Source of the DNA: CAZKAP01 sp964550895
GTDB taxonomy: Bacteria > Bacteroidota > Bacteroidia > Flavobacteriales > Flavobacteriaceae
Direction of reading: 5' to 3'
Length of the DNA: 64,000 bases
Assembly (NCBI GenBank): GCA_964550895.1
Contig: CAZKAP010000008.1
Location: forward strand, 11,326-75,325
Shown here: positions 8,122 to 16,682 of the stretch, piece by piece
How the letters are laid out: each line of letters begins with the position of its first letter
Position numbering within the stretch: position 1 is the stretch's first letter
Position numbers and translations under genes: made by a program
Notes under the pieces: model-generated
The model's input: only the letters and a program-made list of their open reading frames with translations
What the model was told of the DNA's origin: nothing
The model's database searches: none

Positions 8122-10119
8122 TTAAAACATCAGATTAGGTCTTCCTGCCTCTTCCACTATACCCTCAAGCGCCCGGACATCCCCGTTGAGGAAACGCGCA
8201 CAGCGTTCCTTGAGGTTGACAATCGCTAGATCCGAAGGATAACAGGCATACAGGGATTCGAATTGGGTGTAGGCTTCCTTAATGTCGCCACTGCGCAGGA
8301 AGGCAACCGCCTGTAGGTATTCCCGCTGGTATTTGCGCTTGGCCGCATCGGAAGGGGGGAGGAACTCGTAGACCGAAACCCACTTCTGCTTACCCTTCAC
8401 GCGAAGACGGTCGATAAAACGGTAGGTGAACTCCCCGGCATCTCCCAGGCTCTGAAGGGTATCTCCCGTAATCAGTACCGGAGAACCGTATTTCTTGGTC
8501 AGGCTTTCGATTCGAGCAGCCGTATTCACTGCGTCAGAGATCACGGTGGTCTCCAGCCGGTTTTTATGGCCTATAGTTCCCAATATCAGTCCGCCGGTAT
8601 GTAAACCGCATCCGATATGCAGCCTGGGATACCCCTGCTCAGTCCGATCCCGGTTGAATTCCGCCAGATAGTCAAGTATATCAAAACAAGCCCGAACGGC
8701 GGAGTCCGATCGGTCCGGAAAAAGAGCCATAACGGAATCTCCGATGAACTTATCAATGAACCCCCCGTTTTCCTGTATAATGGGAACGATACCACTCAGG
8801 TAGGTATTGATAAAATCAAAGTTTTCCTGAGGACTCATCGCCTCGGATATCCGGGTAAAGTCTCGGATATCGGCAAAAAGAACAGTCATGTCCCGAGCTA
8901 CGTGATCACCCAGGTTAACGTCCTCTATGCTCGACTTGCCCAGGTGACGAAGAAATTCGTCGGGCACAAAACGGCTGTTGGCTTCACTAAGCCTCAGAAG
9001 GCGCTCATTGGCCGAGGCGAGTTCGGCCGTGCGCTCTTCAACCTTCTCCTGGAAATACTCCATGCGGTGGATTACCTCGTCCCGCAGGTGGGAAAAATTG
9101 CGCGTCAGCCGGCCTATTTCGTCCCTGCCATCCATACGGAGCTCCATATCCGCTTCCAGGGTGAACCGGCTGTCGACGAAACGACCGATATGATCCGTAA
9201 GTTCCTCCAGGGGACGGGTGATCCTTCGAGAAATCCGTGAACTGATCATCAGGCTCAGCACACCCATCAGCAGGGTGATCAGCGTAAAGAACAGGGTCAT
9301 GACGATCAATTGATTGCGATACCACAAAGCTGCCCGTTCCACCAGCTGTTCAAACCCGGACTCCGCCAGATCGATCTGGCGGTCGAGACCCCGTTTCAGA
9401 CCCGTGTTGTCTTTTATACCCAACAGCCGATCGAGCCGTTGCAAATCGTAAAATGCCGACTGATAGCGGTCGAGGCCTTCCCGGAGTTCTCTTTTTCGCG
9501 CGGGGTCCAGACCGTCCTGTCTCTCCAGCCAGGTCCCGATGGTTGCCACCTGCCGACCGAACGCATTGACATAGGCCGTGTCGTTGCGAATAATAAAGTC
9601 CTTTTCGTGCCTGCGCAACAGCAGTACATCGCTATGGGGAATATCGGGTACCTGTGCTTCCAGCCAGTGAGCCGCCTCCCTCATGCGGCCTACGAGCTGA
9701 TCGTCTTTAAAGCCACGCTCGTGCACCAGATTCACCAGGTTCAAAAAAAGACTGTCCACCTGCCTCAGTTCGGTCTGCTGGGATCGAACGATAGCAGCCA
9801 TTTCCCGGTCCCATATGCGCGTGGCCAGGTCGAGGCGGGAAATACAGGAATCCATATGACGGCGGTATTCCCGGAGGTAGTCCGAATCTTTATCCCTGAA
9901 GAACTCGGGGTCCCGGGTATCGTAACTGAAAAACTTGTACTTGGACTCAACAGCACTAAGCAGATATAACCGGGATTGCTCCGCATGGGTCAGCTGTTCG
10001 CGTATTTGAATCCAGCCATACAGGAAGCCTGCAGAAATAAAGGCCATCAGCAATCCGGCAAGGGAAAAGAAAACGAACCTTCTGAGAAGCTTTTGCCGAA
10101 AGGACCTGGATCTGAGCAT
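8122..10119 (-). CDS. Membrane-bound class III adenylate cyclase with HAMP domain
   Basis: A 665-residue sensor cyclase. An N-terminal membrane segment (about 14-36) and a second (about 270-292) enclose a ~230-residue helical periplasmic sensor. Then follow HAMP, a short coiled coil, and a class III cyclase domain (about 405-580). Metal-binding Asp residues sit in FADIRDFT and GDSVMALF. The Lys in FIDKFIGD corresponds to the adenine-selecting Lys, and NTAARIE carries the transition-state Asn and Arg, so cAMP is the likely product. A TPR-like tail (about 600-650) follows. The gene ends 4 nt from the transhydrogenase. The signal sensed is unknown. Confidence 0.9.
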   Translation of the reverse strand: MLRSRSFRQKLLRRFVFFSLAGLLMAFISAGFLYGWIQIREQLTHAEQSRLYLLSAVESKYKFFSYDTRDPEFFRDKDSDYLREYRRHMDSCISRLDLATRIWDREMAAIVRSQQTELRQVDSLFLNLVNLVHERGFKDDQLVGRMREAAHWLEAQVPDIPHSDVLLLRRHEKDFIIRNDTAYVNAFGRQVATIGTWLERQDGLDPARKRELREGLDRYQSAFYDLQRLDRLLGIKDNTGLKRGLDRQIDLAESGFEQLVERAALWYRNQLIVMTLFFTLITLLMGVLSLMISSRISRRITRPLEELTDHIGRFVDSRFTLEADMELRMDGRDEIGRLTRNFSHLRDEVIHRMEYFQEKVEERTAELASANERLLRLSEANSRFVPDEFLRHLGKSSIEDVNLGDHVARDMTVLFADIRDFTRISEAMSPQENFDFINTYLSGIVPIIQENGGFIDKFIGDSVMALFPDRSDSAVRACFDILDYLAEFNRDRTEQGYPRLHIGCGLHTGGLILGTIGHKNRLETTVISDAVNTAARIESLTKKYGSPVLITGDTLQSLGDAGEFTYRFIDRLRVKGKQKWVSVYEFLPPSDAAKRKYQREYLQAVAFLRSGDIKEAYTQFESLYACYPSDLAIVNLKERCARFLNGDVRALEGIVEEAGRPNLMF

Positions 10120-10237
10120 GACGGTTAATTATCCCAGCCGACAAGGTACCCATTAGCACCCGGGGCCAGGTTAAGTGATTATTATGAATCGTCCCGGAAA
10201 GATAGGAATTCAGCAAGCTTCCGTGTACCTTTCCCTT

Positions 10238-10600
10238 ATGAATTTCGGATGGCTGCTCATAGCGCACTGGCTCGGAGACTACCTTCTGCAAAACAGCAAG
10301 ATGGCTACCCGAAAAGGGAGGGAACCCTTCTGGCTGTTCTATCACGTTGGGGTGTATACCCTGGTCATACTCGTCATTTCCTTTTGGTTCCTGGACCGGG
10401 AAGGGTGGATAACCTTTACCCTGGCCAATGGCCTGGCCCATCTGGTTACCGACGCGGTGAGCAGCCCTATGGGCCTCAGATTCCGCGAACGCCCCCGGAT
10501 TTTCTTCCTGATTCTGGGAACGGATCAGCTCCTCCACCTGCTCTTTCTGTACTATTCATATGTGTACATTTCCGGACAGCAGGGGACGTTTCCGTTCTAA
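10238..10600 (+). CDS. DUF3307 integral membrane protein
   Basis: About 120 residues with three to four hydrophobic segments. The residues typical of DUF3307 are present: HWLGDYLLQ near the start, HLVTDA in the third helix, and GTDQLLHL near the C-terminus. The conserved His/Asp residues inside the membrane suggest an enzymatic or ion role, but no function is established. I prefer ATG 10238, which opens the first helix, over an in-frame GTG at 10175 that would add 21 non-conserved residues. The neighbours give no functional hint. Confidence 0.75.
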   Translation: MNFGWLLIAHWLGDYLLQNSKMATRKGREPFWLFYHVGVYTLVILVISFWFLDREGWITFTLANGLAHLVTDAVSSPMGLRFRERPRIFFLILGTDQLLHLLFLYYSYVYISGQQGTFPF

Positions 10601-10621
10601 TAACGCACCCCCTACTCCTGT

Positions 10622-10954
10622 TCACGATTCGGAAATGCGATCCCTGAAATACTCGCTGAAATCACGCATCCTGGCCGAGAGCTCGGTATCGTCGGTTGCC
10701 CTCTGATAGGTGTCTGCCATGCGGTGGAGGGTCTGGAAGAAGAACATCTTCATTTCGTCCACGGGCATATCCTTCGTCCAGAGGTCGATTCGCATGGTCT
10801 CCCTGACTTCAGGATCCCAAAGCGAGAGCATAATCGCCTTGGCGGCAGTACTGTCCACTCCCCCGTCCTCAGCCGACCAGCTAATGGATTCGGGTATTTT
10901 GTTTTCGTCTAAACCAATTCGGATCGAAATTTCGGCTTCTTTTTTAATTGCCAT
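10622..10954 (-). CDS. gldC: Gliding motility protein GldC
   Basis: A small (110-residue) cytoplasmic protein of the Bacteroidota gliding/type IX secretion gene set. It starts MAIKKEAEI and carries the conserved segments IGLDENKIPE and DLWTKDMPVDEMK. Its biochemical role is not known; in Flavobacterium johnsoniae loss weakens gliding. I chose ATG 10954 because the longer in-frame start lies inside gldB and adds a non-conserved tail. It overlaps the end of gldB by 11 nt, so the two are cotranscribed. Confidence 0.93.
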   Translation of the reverse strand: MAIKKEAEISIRIGLDENKIPESISWSAEDGGVDSTAAKAIMLSLWDPEVRETMRIDLWTKDMPVDEMKMFFFQTLHRMADTYQRATDDTELSARMRDFSEYFRDRISES

Positions 10955-11921
10955 CGGGTCTTTTGGGTTTGTATTTCCTGAATAGGGTTTGGGCATCGAG
11001 CTCGGCCAGCTCCCGAAGGGTTGGCCGCTCTTTCTTCATATAGGCAGTGACTATTTTGTATCCGATATACCGCCCTATCCTGCCAGGAGACTCGTTGTCC
11101 AGCTCCAACCCGAACCGGCTAAAAGGGGCCCGGTCGAGAAACTTTCGATCCTGCTCTGGGTCGGTGGAAAAGAGCAGTTCCCTGTCTATGAAGTGGGACC
11201 AGATTTGCGCTTCATTGGCCTCGGCCCAATTCCACTGTTCCTCCGAATAGCGCAACAATTCCCGGGATTCGTATTCAGGCACCAGGGTACCTGCCACATA
11301 CAGCTGCTTACCCTGGTACACCATCTTGTCGAGGAAGGTTCGGCCCTGCGGAGGAGGGAGTACGGTACGGGACCACTGTTCGCAGAGATCCAGAGGAATG
11401 TAACGGGCATCGAGTTCGGCCCTGAGGTATTTCGGAAAGGATTCGTAAAACCGGTGATCAGGTCCGAGATAATTGTCCAGGGCCACCAGCCAGAGCGAGT
11501 CCCCGATTGCAATCCGAAACGGATAGCGCACCTCGTTTACAAAAGTAACCAATTCGGGCAGGGCTTTATCGGGATAGTAGTAATTCAGGTGCTGAAGCAA
11601 GGCATGAATGCGCTCTTCTTCGGCTGCCATGTCCCCGAAGGCAAGCTCTACTTCCCGGAAGATCTCGTCCATCAGAGTGTCCTTCATCTTGGCCACATAC
11701 ACGCTGTCTGCCCTACTGAAAAGATAAGGAAAGTCCTTACGCAGCCTTGGCAGGTCCGATGCGGTCGAGGCGGCGAATATCCGATCGAATCGGGTTAGCT
11801 CCCAGCTGATCTGACGATGCCCGATTCTCTCTTCGAGTCGCTCCTGCCGCGATTTGCAACCGGAAAACAGGAGGACGGACAGCAGGGACAAAATGTTAAT
11901 TATGTAAGATATTTTCCTCAC
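10944..11921 (-). CDS. gldB: Gliding motility lipoprotein GldB
   Basis: A ~325-residue lipoprotein required for gliding and type IX secretion in Flavobacterium. A lipobox LLFSGC follows a hydrophobic stretch, and the mature part is mostly helical, of the GldB family (YYYPDKALPELVTFV, YLGPDHRFY, GRIGRYIGYKIV). The start is GTG 11921, which gives a compact signal peptide with an Arg-Lys n-region. An in-frame TTG at 11945 lies inside a possible -7 box (TAGTTTG-like), so I rejected it. It is divergent from nadE and coupled to gldC. Confidence 0.92.
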   Translation of the reverse strand: MRKISYIINILSLLSVLLFSGCKSRQERLEERIGHRQISWELTRFDRIFAASTASDLPRLRKDFPYLFSRADSVYVAKMKDTLMDEIFREVELAFGDMAAEEERIHALLQHLNYYYPDKALPELVTFVNEVRYPFRIAIGDSLWLVALDNYLGPDHRFYESFPKYLRAELDARYIPLDLCEQWSRTVLPPPQGRTFLDKMVYQGKQLYVAGTLVPEYESRELLRYSEEQWNWAEANEAQIWSHFIDRELLFSTDPEQDRKFLDRAPFSRFGLELDNESPGRIGRYIGYKIVTAYMKKERPTLRELAELDAQTLFRKYKPKRPDGN

Positions 11922-11993
11922 CTTTGTAATTATTAGCTGTTGCAAACTACTGTTTTAGTTCAATCGTTCCATACAGAAATATTTAGCAAGTTA

Positions 11994-12821
11994 ATGGATT
12001 TTAACCGGGAGCTGAACATAGACGTACCCGCCGTAATTGCTCACATTACGGACTGGCTTAAATCGTATTCCGAAAACGCGGGCAGCAGAGGCTTTGTAGT
12101 GGGAGTCTCGGGAGGCATAGACTCCGCCGTCACCTCCACTCTGGCTTCGAAGACAGGCATGCCCACGCTCGTCCTCGAGATGCCCATCCATCAGTGCGGC
12201 GATCAGGTGAGCCGGGCCCGTAAACACATCGAATGGCTGGAGTCCGAATACCCTAATGTGGAATCCCGAGAGGTGGACCTGACGGCGGTCTTTGAAACCT
12301 GGAAAGGCAAACTGGACGATCCCGGGGAGGATCTTCAACGGCAGATGTCTCTGGCCAATAGCCGGGCGCGATTGCGTATGACCACCTTGTATTATTTCGC
12401 GGCTGCCCGGGGTTTTCTTGTAGCTGGTACGGGAAATAAGGTAGAAGACTTCGGTGTTGGATTCTACACCAAGTACGGAGATGGGGGCGTGGACCTCAGC
12501 CCGATTGCAGACCTGCTGAAATCCGAGGTTTACGCCCTGGGAAGGGAACTGGGAGTCCACCGGGATATACTGGCGGCTGCTCCCACAGACGGGCTGTGGG
12601 GTGATGCCCGTACCGACGAGGATCAGTTAGGGGCATCTTATGACGAATTGGAATGGGCCATGGAACAGCAGGCTATGGGGAAGACCGCGGATGATTTTTC
12701 CGGCAGGGCCAGGGAAGTATTCCTCGTTTATCTGCACTTTAATACGGCGAATGCCCATAAGATGAAACCTATCCCGATCTGCACCATTCCTGAATACCTC
12801 AGAAAGGCAGTTCACCGCTGA
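11994..12821 (+). CDS. nadE: NAD+ synthase NadE (ammonia-type)
   Basis: Last step of NAD synthesis: ATP-dependent amidation of nicotinate adenine dinucleotide. The 275-residue protein has the adenylation loop SGGIDSAVTS near residue 43 and the TKYGDGGVDLSPI and PTDGLWG segments of the synthetase domain. It lacks an N-terminal nitrilase-like domain, so it should use ammonia rather than glutamine. I chose ATG 11994; the upstream in-frame TTG at 11940 overlaps the region shared with the divergent gldB promoter. In other Flavobacteriia gldB, gldC and nadE are also neighbours. Confidence 0.94.
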   Translation: MDFNRELNIDVPAVIAHITDWLKSYSENAGSRGFVVGVSGGIDSAVTSTLASKTGMPTLVLEMPIHQCGDQVSRARKHIEWLESEYPNVESREVDLTAVFETWKGKLDDPGEDLQRQMSLANSRARLRMTTLYYFAAARGFLVAGTGNKVEDFGVGFYTKYGDGGVDLSPIADLLKSEVYALGRELGVHRDILAAAPTDGLWGDARTDEDQLGASYDELEWAMEQQAMGKTADDFSGRAREVFLVYLHFNTANAHKMKPIPICTIPEYLRKAVHR

Positions 12822-12969
12822 TTGTGTAAACTAAAACGATTAAACCTGGCATTATTAACCTTAAATTGTCAAAAAAACACATATTTGCCTAACGATTTTT
12901 TTCGTACCCCGATTGTAATAAAAGTATTTATAAAGGGATTCAGAACAAACACAAGTAAAAACTAGCGCC

Positions 12970-13599
12970 ATGATTAGTGTATTAATTGCCAACAATCACC
13001 CCATTGTACGCATAGGACTGCGCACAGTCCTGGAAAAAGAAGGTGATATTAAGGTGATGGACGAAGCCGAAACCACTTCACAACTGTTTAAAATTCTCGA
13101 CAAGAAGTCTCCTGACGTCATACTGCTCGAGATGGACATCCCCGAAGTAAACGGCATCGCCGCGCTCCGAAAGATCAAGAACGAATATCCCAATTGTAAG
13201 GTGTTGATGTTCAGTGCCCAGCCCGAAGATGTATATGCACTGAGCGCCATCCGTGCCGGAGCTTTCGGATACCTCTGCAAAACGGCGAGCCTCGACTACA
13301 TCACCGATGCCGTTCGCAAGGTCAATGAGGGCAATATGTTTATCACCAACGAGCTGGCCCAGCGCCTGGCTTTCGACGAAGGTACTCAAAGGCCCCGCCG
13401 GTTTTTCCGTAAACTATCCAGCCGGGAGGTCGAAGTACTCAAACTTCTGGCCAGCGGAAAGCGAAACAAAGAAGTAGCCGAAGGGCTGAATCTCAATGAA
13501 AAGACGGTGAGTACATACAAGGCTCGCCTGATGAGAAAGCTAAACGTAGACAATCTGGTCGACCTGCTGCAGCAGGCCAAGGCGCTGGAATTGTATTAA
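12970..13599 (+). CDS. NarL/LuxR-type response regulator with degenerate phosphoacceptor site
   Basis: A 209-residue protein with a receiver-like domain (about 1-118) and a C-terminal LuxR helix-turn-helix (about 145-205, KLSSREVEVLKLLASG with NLNEKTVSTYKARL). The acidic pair that holds Mg2+ is replaced by Asn-Asn (VLIANNHP in place of ADDHP), and the phosphorylated Asp by Glu (VILLEMDIP). The switch Ser (MFSAQ) and Lys (YLCKTA) remain. It should therefore bind DNA without Asp phosphorylation, perhaps locked in one state. No histidine kinase is adjacent. The DNA-binding role is clear; its targets are not. Confidence 0.88.
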   Translation: MISVLIANNHPIVRIGLRTVLEKEGDIKVMDEAETTSQLFKILDKKSPDVILLEMDIPEVNGIAALRKIKNEYPNCKVLMFSAQPEDVYALSAIRAGAFGYLCKTASLDYITDAVRKVNEGNMFITNELAQRLAFDEGTQRPRRFFRKLSSREVEVLKLLASGKRNKEVAEGLNLNEKTVSTYKARLMRKLNVDNLVDLLQQAKALELY

Positions 13600-13610
13600 T
13601 ATGGCCGATA

Positions 13611-15596
13611 TCAGGAGCTCAAGACCCGATTGAGTCTCTGGTGTATCAGCTTATTCAGGTTCAGGTAGTCCGAGATCTCAAGCAGGGTCTCGGGCTGCGA
13701 TCCGCCTTCTGCATTCAGCGATTCCTGCAACTCCCTTATTCTCCCCTTTAACAGGGTAATCCGCAAACTCAGCAGCGTTTCCGTGACCAATTGCGACACC
13801 CTTTTATCCCGGTCGCCGGGATAGATTTCCTTGCGCTCCCAGTCGTTCAGTTTGTAACGCTCTTCCTCCATCGCGATTGCGGCCAGCTCATTGGCCAGAT
13901 GTACTTCCATACCCGCCTGCATCCGCGGCACATCCAGGCTTCCATACTGCTGAAACTGCCGCATAAGCCACTCGTACAGCTCCCGGAACAAAGGATTCGC
14001 AAAGGCAATTTCGTCCTCCTGTAAATCCAGGAACACCTTTAGGTACACCGGTTTCTTTACCCCTATCTGTTTGAGTTCCCACTCTCCTTCTGCATTCGGC
14101 GAGTGTACCCATTCCTCAAAATCCTCGACCCGCTCACCGTAGTTGACCAACAGCTCCAGTATCTTCCGCTCCAGGATTTCCTGTTTGTTTACAGCCGGGC
14201 GTTCCCGGGTCTCGTCAGTCACCGGACGAAGCGTCTGCGAAGCCTCTTTACGCCGGTTCTGTTGCTTCTCCCTGCGCAGCTTGTCGGTATCTATTTGCGT
14301 GAGTTCGGAGAACAACGCCTCCTCCGAAACTTCCAGCAAACGGGCAGTTTGACGCAAGTAGACCTCCCTCTTGATCATATCAGGTACCCGTGCGATACTC
14401 TTTACCAGTTCGCGGGCCGTTTCTGCACGTTTCATGGGATGGTGAGCGAATTCCTCGGAACCTTGTTTCGCCTTGAAAAAGATGAAGTCGTTACTGTGCT
14501 CCTCCAGAAAACCCCTCACCTTTTCCAGACTGTGCTTGCGGGCGAAGCTATCCGGGTCTTCGCCTTCGGGAAAAGTACATACAAAGGCGTTCATATTCTG
14601 TTCGAGGATCAGATCTACACCCCGCTCCGCAGCCCGAAGTCCAGCAGCATCGCCATCAAAGAGGAGGGTAACATTCTCCGTGAGGCGGCGGATCAGTCCC
14701 ACCTGCTCCGAAGTGAGTGCCGTACCGCTCGAGGCCACCACATTGCGAATCCCCAGCTGGTGAAGCTGAATGACGTCGGTATAGCCTTCTACGAGATAGC
14801 AATTATCCAATCGGGCGATTTCCTGCTTGGCCTGGAACAGTCCGTAGAGGACATGACTTTTGTGATAGATTTCGCTCTCAGGCGAGTTGATGTATTTGGC
14901 CACCTTTTTCTGCTGAGAGAGTATCCGGCCACCGAATCCGAGAACCCGGCCACTCATGGAAAATATGGGAAATACAACCCGGCCCCTGAACCGGTCTATG
15001 AGGCGCGTGTTACCTCCCTCCGGGCCGGTCTCCATACTCAGCCCTGCCTTCACCAGATTCTCTGGGCTATAGCCCTTTTCAAGGGCATTGCCAGAGAAGG
15101 CATCGCGCTGCTCCGGGCTATACCCCAGCCTGAAGTCTCTGATGGTGCTGTCCTTAAAGCCGCGCTCCCTGAAGTAGGCCAGTCCGACTGCACGGCCCAT
15201 TTCGTCCTTCCAGAGTACCTCCTCGAAGAAATCAGCCGCGTATTCCGAAACGACGTAGAGGTTTTCCTTTTCGCGCATCTTTTCCTTCTCCTCATCGCTG
15301 CGCTCGGTCTCTTCGATCTCGATCCCGTAACGCTTGGCCAGGTAGCGGATGGCTTCGGGATAGGAGAAGTGCTCGTGCTCCATCAGGAAAGCCACTACAT
15401 TGCCCCCCTTTCCGCTGCTGAAGTCCTTCCAGATCTGTTTGGCCGGTGAAACGGAGAAACTCGGTGTCTTTTCGTCGGTGAACGGGCTCAATGCCTTAAA
15501 GCCCGAACCCGATTTCCTAAGCTGAACAAAATCCTCGATAACCTCCTCGACCCGGGCGGCTTCGAACACTTTATCTATGGTGGACTGACTAATCAA
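13611..15596 (-). CDS. dnaG: DNA primase DnaG lacking zinc ligands
   Basis: Makes RNA primers for the replication fork. The 661 residues show the N-terminal CHC2-fold domain (about 1-100), the catalytic TOPRIM core with EGYTDVI (near 270) and FDGDAAG (near 315), and a C-terminal helicase-interaction domain. The zinc ribbon is degenerate: where Cys/His ligands are expected the protein has LSPFTDEKTPSFSV and KDFSSGKGGN, with no Cys or His quartet. Related Flavobacteriia primases, as I remember them, share this change, so it is probably lineage-wide. The start is TTG 15596, giving the usual MISQSTI. It converges with the response regulator. Confidence 0.95.
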   Translation of the reverse strand: MISQSTIDKVFEAARVEEVIEDFVQLRKSGSGFKALSPFTDEKTPSFSVSPAKQIWKDFSSGKGGNVVAFLMEHEHFSYPEAIRYLAKRYGIEIEETERSDEEKEKMREKENLYVVSEYAADFFEEVLWKDEMGRAVGLAYFRERGFKDSTIRDFRLGYSPEQRDAFSGNALEKGYSPENLVKAGLSMETGPEGGNTRLIDRFRGRVVFPIFSMSGRVLGFGGRILSQQKKVAKYINSPESEIYHKSHVLYGLFQAKQEIARLDNCYLVEGYTDVIQLHQLGIRNVVASSGTALTSEQVGLIRRLTENVTLLFDGDAAGLRAAERGVDLILEQNMNAFVCTFPEGEDPDSFARKHSLEKVRGFLEEHSNDFIFFKAKQGSEEFAHHPMKRAETARELVKSIARVPDMIKREVYLRQTARLLEVSEEALFSELTQIDTDKLRREKQQNRRKEASQTLRPVTDETRERPAVNKQEILERKILELLVNYGERVEDFEEWVHSPNAEGEWELKQIGVKKPVYLKVFLDLQEDEIAFANPLFRELYEWLMRQFQQYGSLDVPRMQAGMEVHLANELAAIAMEEERYKLNDWERKEIYPGDRDKRVSQLVTETLLSLRITLLKGRIRELQESLNAEGGSQPETLLEISDYLNLNKLIHQRLNRVLSS

Positions 15597-15669
15597 GGTA
15601 TTTAAACTAGAGTAAGGTAAGTTACGTAAGCTTGCGGCAACCTGCCAGGGGTGGGGTCGGCACCGGGCG

Positions 15670-16650
15670 TTATTTCTCGCGTTCTACCACGTAATTGACC
15701 ATCAATTCAAGGGAATCCCGGTAATCGCTATCCGGAAAAGTTTTCAACAGTTCCAGTGCCTTATCCTTGTAGACCATCATGCAGTCCCGGGCGTAGTCGA
15801 GCCCACCCTTATCCCTGACGTATTCGATCACCTGCCGAACGCGCTTCTTGTCTTTGTTGTGGTTCTTAACCGAATTGAGCAACCACCTCCGTTCAGTCGT
15901 GGAGGCCTGATTCAATGCGAAAATGAGAGGAAGGGTCATCTTCTGTTCCTTGATGTCGATGCCGGTAGGTTTGCCAATCTTCCTTTGGCCGTAGTCGAAG
16001 AGGTCGTCCTTGATCTGGAAGGCGATGCCCGCCCATTCCCCGAACTGCCGAAAAGTCTCGATCTCCGGCGCGCCGGGGCGAATAGAAGCCGCGCCCATGG
16101 CACAGCAGGCGGCAATGAGGCTGGCCGTTTTCTGGCGTATGATATCGAAGTACACTTCTTCCGTGATGTCCAGCAGCCTCGATTTCTCGATCTGAAGCAA
16201 TTCGCCCTGACTCATTTCCCGTATGGCCACCGAAATGATCTTCAACAGGTCAAAATCATCATTCTCCACAGGAAGCAGCATGCCCCGGGCGAGGAGGAAG
16301 TCCCCGACCAGCACGGCGATCTTATTCTTCCAAAGCGCATTTACAGAAAAAAACCCCCGGCGGCGGTCACTCTCGTCTACTACATCGTCGTGCACCAGGG
16401 TAGCCGTATGGATCAATTCGATCATGGCTGCTCCTCTGTAGGCCCGATCCGTCAGGGCATCATCCTTCGAAAGCATTTTGGCCACCAGGAAGATAAACAT
16501 GGGGCGCATCTGCTTGCCTTTGCGATTGACGATGTAGTAGGTAATTCGGTTAAGGAGTGCTACCTGAGAGACCATGGATTCCCGGAACTTCTGCTCGAAG
16601 ATTTCCATCTCCGGCTCTATAGGCTTTCGTATTTGGGATACAATTTTCAA
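15670..16650 (-). CDS. Long-chain polyprenyl diphosphate synthase
   Basis: A 326-residue all-helical trans-prenyltransferase that extends allylic diphosphates with isopentenyl diphosphate. The two Asp-rich motifs are LVHDDVVDESDRRRG (near 88) and FQIKDDLFDYG (near 215), plus the GKQMRP substrate site. Its position next to housekeeping genes and its similarity to IspB-type enzymes suggest that it makes the menaquinone side chain; chain length cannot be read reliably. It lies 32 nt after rlmN and is probably the last gene of the queA-rlmN unit. Confidence 0.88.
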   Translation of the reverse strand: MKIVSQIRKPIEPEMEIFEQKFRESMVSQVALLNRITYYIVNRKGKQMRPMFIFLVAKMLSKDDALTDRAYRGAAMIELIHTATLVHDDVVDESDRRRGFFSVNALWKNKIAVLVGDFLLARGMLLPVENDDFDLLKIISVAIREMSQGELLQIEKSRLLDITEEVYFDIIRQKTASLIAACCAMGAASIRPGAPEIETFRQFGEWAGIAFQIKDDLFDYGQRKIGKPTGIDIKEQKMTLPLIFALNQASTTERRWLLNSVKNHNKDKKRVRQVIEYVRDKGGLDYARDCMMVYKDKALELLKTFPDSDYRDSLELMVNYVVEREK

Positions 16651-16682
16651 TAGGTTCCGGATAATTTCCCTTCCAAAAGTAG

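Noticed and set aside
7078..8229. 383-codon plus-strand frame antisense to the transhydrogenase
   Set aside because: The minus-strand gene has clear FAD and NAD motifs; the antisense product has none.
14103..15449. 448-codon open frame on the plus strand inside dnaG
   Set aside because: Lies fully antisense to a well-conserved primase gene, and its translation shows no recognisable domain; it is a by-product of codon use.
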